Origin: Rhodococcus coprophilus NBRC 100603
GTDB lineage: Bacteria > Actinomycetota > Actinomycetes > Mycobacteriales > Mycobacteriaceae
Direction of reading: 5' to 3'
Length of the DNA stretch: 64,000 nucleotides
NCBI RefSeq assembly: GCF_001895045.1
Contig: NZ_BDAM01000001.1
Span: forward strand, 310,001-374,000
The position numbers were made by a program, and so were the translations under genes. Below the pieces are notes generated by a model. That model did not search any database and was not told where the DNA came from. It saw only the letters and a program-made list of their open reading frames with translations. This document shows positions 7,874 through 18,307 of this stretch, in pieces (position 1 is the stretch's first letter; the number at the start of each line of letters is the position of its first letter).

Positions 7874-9115
7874 CTACTGCTTCGGAACTTCTTCGCCGGC
7901 TTCGCCTTCGAGCGACGGGACGGAACCTTCCCGCGCGGGCTCGGGCGCGGGAAGGGCCGACGATCCTGCTGCACTCGCCGCACCCGACGGCCGTTCTCCG
8001 GCTGCGACCGGAACCGCAGGGTCCACAGGCTTGCGCGCGACGGCCTCGGCCTCGGCCACCGCTTTCGCCACCACTGGATCGGTCTTCATGTCGAACCAGT
8101 CGCTGACCTCTTCCGAGTCGTCCTCGGGACGCTGAAGATCTTCGTCGACCGCGCTCGGTTCGAACCGGAACACCCCGTCCTCGCCCCGAGCGCCGAGCGC
8201 CCCTGCGAAACCTTTGAGTGCGTCACCGAAGTCGCTGGGCACGAGCCACACCTTGTTCGCGTCGCCCTGCGCCATCTGCGGCAGCGTCTGAAGGTACTGG
8301 TACGCAAGCATTTCGGGCGTCGGCTTGCCGGCCTTGATCGCTGCGAACACCTTCTCGATGGCCTTCGCCTCACCCTGCGCCTCGAGATACTGCGCCGCCC
8401 GGTCGCCCTGAGCACGCAGAATCCGGGACTGCCTCTCGGCTTCCGCTTCGAGAATCGCGGCCTGCTTCGATCCCTCGGCCGACAGGATGCGGGCCTGCTT
8501 GTCGCCCTCGGCAGTCTTGATAGCGGCCTCGCGGTGACCCTCTGCCGTGAGGATCGTCGCGCGCTTTTCGCGGTCGGCCTTCATCTGCTTTTCCATCGAT
8601 TCCTGGATCGACGGCGGCGGATCGATGCTCTTGAGCTCGACGCGTGCTACGCGCAGGCCCCATCGGCCGGTGGCCTCGTCGAGCACGCCGCGAAGCTGAC
8701 CGTTGATCGAGTCCCTCGAGGTGAGGGTTTCCTCGAGGGTCATCCCACCGACCACGTTGCGCAGTGTCGTCACCGTGAGCTGTTCGACGGCGGCAATGTA
8801 GTTGCTGATCTCGTACACCGCGGCCTGCGGATTGGTGACCTGGAAGTAGACGACCGTGTCGATGCTCAACGTGAGGTTGTCCTTGGTGATCACCGGCTGC
8901 GGCGGGAACGACACCACCCGTTCGCGGAGATCCACTTTTGCGCGGATGCGGTCGACGAACGGCACCAGGAACGTGAGCTGTCCCGACGCGGTGCGGAAAT
9001 AGCGGCCCAGTCGTTCGATGACCGCGGCTTCTGCCTGCGGCACCAGGGCCACCGACTTCACCACCACGATCACGACCAGCACCACCAGCACGGCGAGTAC
9101 GATCAGCGCTTCCAT
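7874..9115 (-). CDS. SPFH/Band 7 (stomatin/paraslipin-type) membrane protein
   Basis: This 413-residue protein has an N-terminal membrane anchor (about 2-26) and a Band 7 domain starting VPQAEAAVIERLGRYFRTAS. A long charged helical region (about 180-270) is rich in EGxKQAxILxAE repeats, as expected for an oligomerising coiled coil. An acidic, low-complexity tail follows. It forms membrane microdomain scaffolds in other bacteria. It sits 3 nt after the nfeD-like gene, the standard NfeD-SPFH pairing, and matches Rv1488 by position. Confidence 0.92.
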   Translation of the reverse strand: MEALIVLAVLVVLVVIVVVKSVALVPQAEAAVIERLGRYFRTASGQLTFLVPFVDRIRAKVDLRERVVSFPPQPVITKDNLTLSIDTVVYFQVTNPQAAVYEISNYIAAVEQLTVTTLRNVVGGMTLEETLTSRDSINGQLRGVLDEATGRWGLRVARVELKSIDPPPSIQESMEKQMKADREKRATILTAEGHREAAIKTAEGDKQARILSAEGSKQAAILEAEAERQSRILRAQGDRAAQYLEAQGEAKAIEKVFAAIKAGKPTPEMLAYQYLQTLPQMAQGDANKVWLVPSDFGDALKGFAGALGARGEDGVFRFEPSAVDEDLQRPEDDSEEVSDWFDMKTDPVVAKAVAEAEAVARKPVDPAVPVAAGERPSGAASAAGSSALPAPEPAREGSVPSLEGEAGEEVPKQ

Positions 9116-9118
9116 AGG

Positions 9119-9559
9119 TCAGACACCCCTCCATACGACGGCTGTCGCGCCGTCGATCTGCATCACGGTCACGGTTGTTCCGGGTTCGTACACTTCGGTG
9201 ACGTCGAGCGGCCGAGCCGTCCACACGTCTCCGTCGATCTTCACGCGACCCGCGTGCTCGCCGACTTGCTCGAGCACCAGGGCGTGCTTGCCGGGCAACG
9301 CCTCGACACCCATCGTCAGCGCGGGCGGAACGGAGTACCTGCGGCGCAGGATGGGCCGAACCCCGAGCAGTAACACGAGCGAGAACACCGCGAACACCAC
9401 GGCGTCGATCCACACCGGCGCATCGGTCACAGCGGTTACCGCGGCTGTGCCCAAGGCAGCGCCACCGAGCATCAACAACACGAAGTCGCCGGTAAGTGCT
9501 TCCGCCGCCGCCAGAGCCACGCCGGCAATCAGCCATATCAGTGCCGCCACAAGAACCAT
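9119..9559 (-). CDS. NfeD-family membrane protein
   Basis: This 146-residue protein has an N-terminal region of about three hydrophobic helices (2-75) and a C-terminal OB-fold-like domain (about 85-146) with GRVKIDGDVWTARP, typical of NfeD partners of SPFH proteins. It is co-transcribed with the SPFH gene. The ATG at 9559 has no evident Shine-Dalgarno sequence; an AT-rich AATTAT lies 6 nt upstream and could be a -10 element for a leaderless mRNA. It corresponds by position to Rv1487. Confidence 0.88.
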   Translation of the reverse strand: MVLVAALIWLIAGVALAAAEALTGDFVLLMLGGAALGTAAVTAVTDAPVWIDAVVFAVFSLVLLLGVRPILRRRYSVPPALTMGVEALPGKHALVLEQVGEHAGRVKIDGDVWTARPLDVTEVYEPGTTVTVMQIDGATAVVWRGV

Positions 9560-9733
9560 CGAACCATAATTCGGACATCACGGCAGAGACGCAGCTCACA
9601 GGCTCGCGAGATCGCGCAACCGGTCACCCGGGCCGATCCTCAGCACTCCACCGGCGTGTCCGTGATGATGAAACGCGACCGTCGGCGAACGGCACGGATC
9701 CTCGACTCGTCCTCGCCAGGAGGGAAGAGCACG

Positions 9734-10162
9734 ATGACCACCCATCCAAGTTCACCGACTCCCGAGGATCTCGAGTTCCTCAGGCGCCCCCTGCACGGAT
9801 TCCTGAGCGTGGCGGCAGGGCCGATTCCACCACAACCGCGTCCGGTCTGGTTCGAAGCGCCCCCCGAGGGCACCGTCGAACTGTTCACCGGTCCGGACTC
9901 ACCGAAGATCCGACGGTTGCAGCGCGACCCGCGCGCCTCGATCGTCGTGGCCGCCCCGGTCGGCGAACGGGAACGCTGGGTATCGGTCACCGGTCACACC
10001 ACGGTCTCGACGGACGGAGCACACGAGTTGTGTTCCCGCCTCGCCGCTCGCTACTGGGACCTCGGCGATCCTGTCCGCGCCGAGGATCTCGCCGGGATCC
10101 TCAGTGAAGACCAGGTCCGTATCGTCATCCACCCGGACACCGTGCGGCGGTACACGTACTGA
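9734..10162 (+). CDS. Pyridoxamine 5'-phosphate oxidase-like (split-barrel) flavoprotein
   Basis: This 142-residue protein has the split-barrel flavin-reductase-like fold of the PPOX family: a conserved strand pair PVWFEAPPEG..VELFTG, the SPKIRRLQRDPRASIVVA segment typical of actinobacterial FMN or F420 binders, and a C-terminal strand RIVIHPDTVRRY. The cofactor and substrate are not determinable. The ATG at 9734 was chosen over the longer frame because AGGAGGGA precedes it at a good distance. It converges on the DUF3097 gene. Confidence 0.75.
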   Translation: MTTHPSSPTPEDLEFLRRPLHGFLSVAAGPIPPQPRPVWFEAPPEGTVELFTGPDSPKIRRLQRDPRASIVVAAPVGERERWVSVTGHTTVSTDGAHELCSRLAARYWDLGDPVRAEDLAGILSEDQVRIVIHPDTVRRYTY

Positions 10163-10198
10163 GCCCCGGTCCGCGCTTCGACTTCATTCGCAGGTCGC

Positions 10199-11032
10199 TC
10201 AGTCGCCGTCGGGGTCGGTGACGAAATCCACCAGTCGTTCGACCGCACCGATCAGCGGTGCTTCCAGATCCCGGAACGACGACACCGCGCCGTAGACCCG
10301 GCGCCATCCTTCCTGCGGGGTTCCCCAGCCGAGTTCGCGGCAGACGCCGGTCTTCCAGTCCTGCCCGCGCGGAATCGTCGGCCAGGCTTCGATGCCGACG
10401 GCTTTGGGCCGCACCGCTTCCCACACGTCGATGTACGGGTGGCCGGTGACCATGACATGCGGGCCGAGGTTCGCGGTGAGCCGCTCCTCCTTCGACCCGG
10501 CGACGAGGTGGTCGGCGAGGACACCGACCCGGCGTCCCAGCCCGGGCCGGAACTCGGCGAGGCGCTCCGCGAGGTTGTCGAGCCCCTCGAGTTGTTCGAC
10601 GACGACCCCTTCCACGCGTAGGTCGTGGCCCCACACCTGTTCGACCAGGGCCGCGTCGTGCACGCCCTCCACCCAGATGCGGCTCCCCCGAGCGACCCGC
10701 GCCTTCAGACCTTCCACGCGGGTCGAGCCGGAGGCGGACCGCGCCGGGGTCTGCGTCACCGGTCGCGCCTTCGGCCGAACGAGGGTCACAGGAGCCCCGT
10801 CGATGAGAAACGCGGCGGGCCGCATCGCGAACAGACGGGTGCGGCGCTGCCCGTCCTCGAGGCGCACGAAGTCGCCGTCATAAGTGCGTTCGATGCCGAC
10901 GATCGCGCCGCACCACCCCGACGCGGCGTCTTCGACCACGAGATCCTTCTCGGCCTCGAGTTCCGGGACGGCTTTCTTCCGCTTGCGGTTGTGGCCTGCG
11001 TAGATGTCGCCGTAACTGTCGCGTGGATTCAC
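10199..11032 (-). CDS. DUF3097 family protein with TOPRIM-like motifs
   Basis: This 277-residue conserved actinobacterial protein begins YGDIYAGHNRKRKK after a few residues. Its second half contains WVEGVHDAALVEQVWG (E122 region), then GRRVGVLADHLVAGSKE (D173) and GHPYIDVWEAV. This order resembles the Glu and DxD elements of TOPRIM nucleic-acid enzymes such as RNase M5, but the resemblance is my inference and the function is unknown. The GTG at 11032 was chosen as start: TAACGT lies 8 nt upstream, and the longer frame reads through the divergent promoter. Confidence 0.8.
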   Translation of the reverse strand: MNPRDSYGDIYAGHNRKRKKAVPELEAEKDLVVEDAASGWCGAIVGIERTYDGDFVRLEDGQRRTRLFAMRPAAFLIDGAPVTLVRPKARPVTQTPARSASGSTRVEGLKARVARGSRIWVEGVHDAALVEQVWGHDLRVEGVVVEQLEGLDNLAERLAEFRPGLGRRVGVLADHLVAGSKEERLTANLGPHVMVTGHPYIDVWEAVRPKAVGIEAWPTIPRGQDWKTGVCRELGWGTPQEGWRRVYGAVSSFRDLEAPLIGAVERLVDFVTDPDGD

Positions 11033-11097
11033 GCCGCTCAACGTTAGGACAACGACGGCCGCGCGCGGTCGCCGCCACGCCGGACGACAGCGCGTCC

Positions 11098-11103
11098 TAT
11101 GCT
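11098..11103 (+). promoter_or_regulatory. -10 element (TATGCT) for a predicted leaderless transcript
   Basis: TATGCT ends exactly 6 nt before the GTG at 11110, and no Shine-Dalgarno sequence is present. The divergent DUF3097 gene shows TAACGT (11041-11046, minus strand) 8 nt before its start. Confidence 0.6.
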
Positions 11104-11109
11104 CGTTCC

Positions 11110-11919
11110 GTGAGTTCCCCGAGCCAGAGCCTGACGCTGTGGGCCGGCGCATGGCTCTCCGGCCGCGCAGCGCCCGACGACGTCATCGATGCCCTGCACG
11201 AGTGGGCGCCGATGCATCTCGTCGCAGCCGGGGAGCCGGACGCGAAACACCGCGCCGGACTGACCGGCCAGGACCCCGAGGACGGTGCGGCCGGACTGCT
11301 CACGGTGATCCGGCGCGCCGATCCGGTCGGGAGTGCGGGCATCCGGTTGCTGCTGCCGTCCCCCGGCGATGTACGCGGACTACCCATCGGCCTTCCGTTC
11401 TCCGCAGCAGCGACAACTGCCGGCGAAGGTGTGCTCGTCGGCGTGCCGGGAACACCGGGTCTCGGCCTCGTTCCTACCGTCGAGGGTCCGGATGTCTTGC
11501 GCTGGAACGTGTTCGCGGTACCGCAGGTGCCCGAACCCACCGACCTACCCGGACTCGGAGAAGCCGAGTTCACCATGCGTGAGGCGGTGCGTGACGCCGC
11601 CACGACGCTCGCCGGTATCCACACGGTCGGCGACGACGGGCGCGGCACCGACCCGCGTGCGGAGATCGCCACGGAACTGGCGCAGATCGCTCGCCACCGG
11701 TACCCGGACACGATCCCGCAGCGGGCCGTACGAATCCTCGACTCCGCCGATCAGGTGGAAGCGATCCTCACCGTCGCCGGTCGCGGTGGTGGTCTGCGTG
11801 CGGCGTCGGCGACTGCCACCGCAGCGCGCGAGGACGCATTACGCCCGTTGTGGACGGCTGTGAGAAACGCGCGGGTCGGGGCGATCAACGCGGCCCTGCA
11901 CGCCACCATGCGCGGCTGA
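11110..11919 (+). CDS. Conserved actinobacterial hypothetical protein (Rv1486c-like by position)
   Basis: This 269-residue soluble protein has no catalytic motif I recognise. It starts with SLTLWAGAWLSGRAAPDD, has a Gly/Pro-rich centre with LGLVPTVEG, and ends in a helical Ala/Arg-rich region. It lies between the NfeD-SPFH pair and hemH, the place of Rv1486c in mycobacteria, so it is probably that orthologue (inference). The GTG at 11110 fits the leaderless promoter pattern. It converges with the methyltransferase gene 6 nt away. Confidence 0.75.
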   Translation: MSSPSQSLTLWAGAWLSGRAAPDDVIDALHEWAPMHLVAAGEPDAKHRAGLTGQDPEDGAAGLLTVIRRADPVGSAGIRLLLPSPGDVRGLPIGLPFSAAATTAGEGVLVGVPGTPGLGLVPTVEGPDVLRWNVFAVPQVPEPTDLPGLGEAEFTMREAVRDAATTLAGIHTVGDDGRGTDPRAEIATELAQIARHRYPDTIPQRAVRILDSADQVEAILTVAGRGGGLRAASATATAAREDALRPLWTAVRNARVGAINAALHATMRG

Positions 11920-11925
11920 CCACGC

Positions 11926-12759
11926 TCACCCCGCACGTCGCGCGGTGAGCAGGAGGTACTCCCAGTCCATCGCCCCACCGCCCAGGTCGTACCGTCGTGC
12001 GAGGTCGGCCAGATCGTCATCGAGCGCGGCGACCTTTTCCGGGTCGTCGGCGATCGCACGATAGACCGCGATGGTCGGACCGTAGTTCGCCTTGAAGAAG
12101 TCACGGAACGCTTCGCCGGTCGCGAACCGGTCGACTCGCAACGACTCCGTGCGCGCGTGGACATCGCCGACCCGCGATCCCAGTAACTCCCGTACGTGGT
12201 CCTCGTCGCCCCACAGGGGAGGCGGTTGCGCGCCGGGCGGCGGCGCGGGCGCGTACGGCTTCATAGCTGCGAACATTTGGCCGATGAAGCCGCCCGGCGT
12301 CCAGCTCAGCAACCCGATCCCGCCACCCGCGCGGGTGACGCGCACCAGTTCGTCCGCCGCCGTTCGGTGGTGCGGCGCGAACATGACTCCGACGCACGAG
12401 AGCGTCACGTCGACGCTCGCATCGTCGAACGGCAATGCCTCCGCGTCGGCTTCCTGCCACGTCACCGCCGCGCCCGCTCGATCGGCGGCGCGACGGCCGG
12501 CGTCGAACAGTTCGGGGGTCAGGTCGGTGGCCACGACGTCGGCACCTGCGAGCGCCGCGGGAATCGCGGCGTTACCCGCTCCCGCGGCAATGTCGAGCAC
12601 CCGGTCGCCGGCCCCGACCTGGCAGGCCGAGACCAGTTTCTCCCCGAGCGAGGGAATCACCTCCGTCGCCACGGCCGGATAGTCGCCGAGGGCCCACATT
12701 GCCCGATGCTTCGCCTTGAGGGCACGGTCGACGTCGAGTGTCGTGCTGGATTCGGTCAT
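11926..12759 (-). CDS. Class I SAM-dependent methyltransferase
   Basis: This 277-residue protein has motif I as VLDIAAGAGNAAI, an acidic end of strand 2 in VVATDLTPEL, motif II/III as WQEADAEALPFDDASVD, and a loop VTRAGGGIGLLSWTP. It is of the UbiE/methyltransferase-11 type, and the substrate is unknown. The internal ATG at 12759 is preceded by GGGAGGAGATC, which decides the start. It is divergent from the HxlR-type regulator, which probably controls it. Confidence 0.88.
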   Translation of the reverse strand: MTESSTTLDVDRALKAKHRAMWALGDYPAVATEVIPSLGEKLVSACQVGAGDRVLDIAAGAGNAAIPAALAGADVVATDLTPELFDAGRRAADRAGAAVTWQEADAEALPFDDASVDVTLSCVGVMFAPHHRTAADELVRVTRAGGGIGLLSWTPGGFIGQMFAAMKPYAPAPPPGAQPPPLWGDEDHVRELLGSRVGDVHARTESLRVDRFATGEAFRDFFKANYGPTIAVYRAIADDPEKVAALDDDLADLARRYDLGGGAMDWEYLLLTARRAG

Positions 12760-12879
12760 CACAGATCTCCTCCCAGAGTGCGTCCCGGTCGTCGTGCGAG
12801 AAGTTTTCCGGGCGCACATCAACGGTAGGAACGTCGGCCGAATCGCATCCAGTCCGGAATCTGTACCGCCGAGGAGGCC

Positions 12880-12885
12880 TACTAT
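12880..12885 (+). promoter_or_regulatory. -10 element (TACTAT) for the HxlR gene
   Basis: TACTAT ends 7 nt before the ATG at 12893. A GAGGAGG sequence lies upstream of the box, so it would not be in a leaderless mRNA and is too far from the ATG to serve as a normal Shine-Dalgarno sequence. Confidence 0.5.
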
Positions 12886-12892
12886 TCGAAGC

Positions 12893-13567
12893 ATGGGCTC
12901 GCCCTACCACCAGTTCTGTCCCGTCGCGAAAGCGATGGAACTGTTCGACGAGCGGTGGACTCTGCTCCTGGTCCGCGAACTCGTGCTGGGAAGCGAACGG
13001 TTCAACGATCTGCGTCGCGGACTTCCCCGGATGTCACCTTCGCTGCTGTCCACCCGGCTGCACCAGTTGACGGTCGCCGGGATCGTGCAACGGATCGCTG
13101 AAGGGTCGGAGGTCCGTTACGTGCTCACACCTGCCGGCCGCGATCTCGAACCGGTGGTGGTGGCGCTCGGGACGTGGGGGTCGCGGTGGACCGGGCGCCT
13201 CGGCGATGGAGACCTCGATCCCAAGTTGCTGATGTGGGACATGCACCGCAACGTCGACCACTCCGCCGTCCCCGACACCCGGGTGATCGTGCATTTCGTC
13301 TTCACCGGCGCTCCGCGGGGGTCGCGACGGTGGTGGCTTGTCATCGACTCCGGTGAGGTCGACGTCTGCGATGTCGATCCGGGCTTCGAGGTTTCGGTGA
13401 CCGTTACCTCCGGTCTGCGCGAGCTCACCGAAATCTGGCGTGGCGAACGCGACTGGCCCGACGCGGTGCGCGGCGGCGCGGTGGCTGTCGAGGGACCGGT
13501 GGAGTTGCGCCGTTCCCTCCCGGACTGGTTCGTCCCGTCCCTCGTGGGGGCGAGACGGGAGAGGTAG
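12893..13567 (+). CDS. HxlR-family transcriptional regulator with C-terminal SCP2-like domain
   Basis: This 224-residue protein has an N-terminal winged helix of the HxlR type: MELFDERWTLLLVRELV, then RFNDLRRGLPRMSPSLL and a wing ending VRYVLTPAGRDLEPV (about 10-90). The C-terminal part (about 115-220) resembles the sterol-carrier-like domain that some HxlR proteins carry as a ligand pocket (inference). It is divergent from the methyltransferase with 133 nt between starts, the usual layout for an autoregulated regulator and its target. Confidence 0.87.
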   Translation: MGSPYHQFCPVAKAMELFDERWTLLLVRELVLGSERFNDLRRGLPRMSPSLLSTRLHQLTVAGIVQRIAEGSEVRYVLTPAGRDLEPVVVALGTWGSRWTGRLGDGDLDPKLLMWDMHRNVDHSAVPDTRVIVHFVFTGAPRGSRRWWLVIDSGEVDVCDVDPGFEVSVTVTSGLRELTEIWRGERDWPDAVRGGAVAVEGPVELRRSLPDWFVPSLVGARRER

Positions 13568-13594
13568 CACCGCTCCTTACGGGCGACTCCGGGC

Positions 13595-14674
13595 TCAGCC
13601 TCGTGCGGCGGACGTGGGCCGGGACGGGCGCGCCGGAGGCTCGCAGCAACCGACCGCGCACAGCGTGCCGTTGCAGCCCACCCCGAATTCGGGTTCGGTG
13701 CCGCGCCGATGCGGCGTCGCGGTGCCGAGGCGTTCCTGCACGAGTTCCCGGACCATCTGCGCGAAACGGGGATCCGTTCCGGCGGTTGCCGCCCGCACGA
13801 ACGCCATGCCGAGTTCGGCGGCGCGATCCCGCGCTTCGGTGTCGAGATCCCAGACCACCTCGAGGTGATCGGAGACGAACCCGACCGGCACCACGATCAC
13901 CGAGGTCACGCCGCGCTCGTGCAGCGCGTCGATGTGGTCGACGATGTCCGGTTCGAGCCAGGGCACCTGCGGTGGTCCCGACCGCGATTGCCACACCAAG
14001 TCGTAGTCGTCGACGCCGAGCGCACCGGCGACCAGTCGCCCGGCCTCCGCCACCTGACGGCTGTAGAGGTGACCACCCGCATCGGGCGGGCCACCGGTCG
14101 CGTCGGCCGCCGTCGGGACGGAGTGGGCTGTGAAGACCAACCGCGCTGGAGCCGCGTCGGCCGGGAGTTCGCTCTGCGCCGCGCGCACGGCATCCGCGAC
14201 GGCGTCGAGGAACAACGGATGGTCGTAGAACTGCCGGAGTCTGGTCAGGTCGGGTGCGTTCTCGACCACTTCCCGGGCCCGGCGGATGTCCTCGTGGTAC
14301 TGGCGGCATCCGGAATATCCGCCCCACGCCGACGTGGCGAACACCAGGGCATTGCGGATTCCGTCGTCGCGCATGGTGGCGACGGTGTCCTCGACCATCG
14401 GGTGCCAGTTCCGGTTCCCGAAATAGATCGGCAGGTCGATGCCGTGCGTGTCGAACTCGGCGCGCACGGCATCGATCAGCGCACGGTTGAGCGCGTTGAT
14501 CGGTGAGACACCCCCGAAGTGCAGGTAATGCTTCGCGACGTCGTCGAGACGTTCGGGCGGGATACCCCGGCCGCGGGTGACGTTCTCGAGGAACGGCCGC
14601 ACGTCGTCGGGACCTTCCGGTCCGCCGAACGACAACACCATCACTGCGTCGAACGGTTCGGGGGTGTTCACCAT
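13595..14674 (-). CDS. hemH: Ferrochelatase (coproporphyrin ferrochelatase type)
   Basis: This 359-residue protein inserts Fe2+ into coproporphyrin III (actinobacterial route; the enzyme is also called CpfC) or protoporphyrin IX. The conserved catalytic segment is [12 protein letters not shown], and [21 protein letters not shown] follows. The C-terminal [12 protein letters not shown] fits the [2Fe-2S] ligand cluster known from mycobacterial ferrochelatase, with one more Cys in [10 protein letters not shown]. The ATG at 14674, after AGGAGAG, was chosen as start. It is last in the fabG1-inhA-hemH operon. Confidence 0.95.
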   Translation of the reverse strand: MVNTPEPFDAVMVLSFGGPEGPDDVRPFLENVTRGRGIPPERLDDVAKHYLHFGGVSPINALNRALIDAVRAEFDTHGIDLPIYFGNRNWHPMVEDTVATMRDDGIRNALVFATSAWGGYSGCRQYHEDIRRAREVVENAPDLTRLRQFYDHPLFLDAVADAVRAAQSELPADAAPARLVFTAHSVPTAADATGGPPDAGGHLYSRQVAEAGRLVAGALGVDDYDLVWQSRSGPPQVPWLEPDIVDHIDALHERGVTSVIVVPVGFVSDHLEVVWDLDTEARDRAAELGMAFVRAATAGTDPRFAQMVRELVQERLGTATPHRRGTEPEFGVGCNGTLCAVGCCEPPARPSRPTSAARG

Positions 14675-14693
14675 GGAGTGCTCTCCTGACCTG

Positions 14694-15500
14694 TCAGGCG
14701 CCGAAGCCGACCTGGGAGTGGAAACCACCGTCGACGTAGACGATCGACCCGGTTGTACCGGGCAGCCAATCGGACAATACCGCGCACACGGTCTTGGCGA
14801 CCGGAGTCGGGTCGTCGACGTCCCATCCGATCGGCGATGCCGCCGACCATCCCTCGTTGAGTCGGTTCATCTCGGCACCCGGCCCTGTCGCGTCACCGGC
14901 GATGGCTTTGGCGGCGAGGGTCTTGATCGGTCCGGCCGCGACGAGGTTGGAGCGGATGCCACGCGGCCCGACCTCCTTCGCGACGTAGCGGTTGACGGAT
15001 TCGAGTGTCGCTTTGGAGACGCCCATCCAGTTGTAGAACGGCACCGCGCGAGCGGGATCGAAGTCCATACCGACGATGGATCCGCCCTCGTTCATGACGG
15101 GCAGCACGGCCTTCGCGAGCGCGCCGTACGAATACGCGGAGACTTCGAGGGCCACGGCGACGTCGCTCCACGGCGCGTCGAGGAAGGGGCTGCCCAGGCA
15201 CGAGCGCGGCGCGAAGCCGATCGAGTGGACGACGCCGTCGATCCCCTCGGGCGCGAGCTCACGCAGTTTGTCCGCGAGTCCTTCGAGATGCTCGGTGTTC
15301 TGCACGTCGAGTTCGATCGCCGGCGGAACCGGCTGCGGCAGGCGCTGGGCGATACGGTCGATCAGCCGCAGTCGGTCGAAGCCGGTGATGATGATCTTCG
15401 CGCCTTGTTCCTGCGCCGCCTTGGCGGTGTGGAACGCGATGGAGGCATCGGTGATGATGCCGGTGACGAGAATGGTCTTGCCCTCGAGCAGTCCGCCCAT
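14694..15500 (-). CDS. inhA: Enoyl-ACP reductase InhA (FAS-II)
   Basis: This 268-residue NADH-dependent enoyl reductase completes each FAS-II cycle in mycolic-acid chain elongation. It shows the N-terminal nucleotide motif [17 protein letters not shown], the VVHSIGF loop with S93 (equivalent to mycobacterial S94), and the active-site FYNWMGVSK with Y156 and K163. The start ATG at 15500 is conserved with mycobacterial InhA. It lies between fabG1 and hemH in the same order as in mycobacteria. InhA is the isoniazid target in M. tuberculosis. Confidence 0.97.
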   Translation of the reverse strand: MGGLLEGKTILVTGIITDASIAFHTAKAAQEQGAKIIITGFDRLRLIDRIAQRLPQPVPPAIELDVQNTEHLEGLADKLRELAPEGIDGVVHSIGFAPRSCLGSPFLDAPWSDVAVALEVSAYSYGALAKAVLPVMNEGGSIVGMDFDPARAVPFYNWMGVSKATLESVNRYVAKEVGPRGIRSNLVAAGPIKTLAAKAIAGDATGPGAEMNRLNEGWSAASPIGWDVDDPTPVAKTVCAVLSDWLPGTTGSIVYVDGGFHSQVGFGA

Positions 15501-15552
15501 GAGTGTGTCGATCCTCCAGTGAGATTCGGATGTGGTCCGGTACGGCCGCAGG

Positions 15553-17344
<1,792 letters not shown>

Positions 17345-17348
<4 letters not shown>

Positions 17349-18307
17349 CGGCCCGCCCTCCCCGGCGCGCCGGCCGCGTAACTGTGCCGGCGGGCGGCGA
17401 CGAAACGCACGACGTCGCTGATCCAGTCCCGATCGGTCCGCAAGCTCAGCATCGGGGCGCCGCAACTGCGCATCGCCTGCTGGACCGCATCGCGATGCGC
17501 GGCAGCAGCCTGGGCGTAATCGGCGCGCAGCTGAGGTGTCGTCGTGAACTCGCGGGTGCGTCCGGTTTCAGGGTCGTGCAGGACGACGTCTCCGAGATCG
17601 GGCAGCTCCAGGTCGCGGCGGTCCAGAACCTCCACCGCCAGCAGGTCGTGCCGGCCGGAGAGCGCACGCAACGACCGTTGCCAGTCGAGAGGCCCCAGGA
17701 AGTCGCTGATCACGACGGCGAGGCCGCGCCGGCGCTGGGGGCGCCGCAGAGCCTCGATCACCCCGCGCAGATCACCGCGCGTCCCGTCCGGTGGGTGCGG
17801 GACGGTGGCGATCGTGCGGAGCATCGACTGGGCGTGCGCCCGTCCCCCGCGCGCGGGGATCCGCACCGTGTCGCGGCCGGTGGAGACCACCGCACCGATC
17901 CGATTGCCCCCGCCGATGGTCAGGTGTGCGATCGCGGCGACCGCGGCGACGACGAGGTCCCGCTTCTCGCATGCGGCGGTGCCGAAATCGAGACTCGCCG
18001 ACAAGTCGACGGCGAGCCAGGTTTCGAGTTCGCGATCGGCGACCGTCTGACGCACGTGCGGGTGCGTGGTGCGGGCGGTGACCGACCAGTCCATCTGACG
18101 CACGTCGTCGCCCGGCTGGTACTCGCGGGCGTCACCGGGCTCGGAGCCCGGTCCGGGAATCAAGCCGAGGTGATCGCCGTGCAGGACACCGTCGAGCCGC
18201 CGCCGGACGGTCAGTTCCAGGGTGCGCAGCGCAGCGGTCAGTGCGGGATCGCGCAGTTCGCCGGAACGGAAGGAGGGTGGCGACCCGTCGCGGGCGGGTT
18301 CGCTCAC
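17345..18307 (-). CDS. DUF58 protein (Rv1480-like)
   Basis: This 320-residue soluble protein contains the DUF58 signature [18 protein letters not shown] and the VWA-like middle part [13 protein letters not shown]. It is translated from an ATG/GTG junction that overlaps the moxR stop by 4 nt and in turn overlaps the VWA gene, so moxR-DUF58-VWA is one tightly coupled unit. The biochemical role is not established. Confidence 0.92.
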
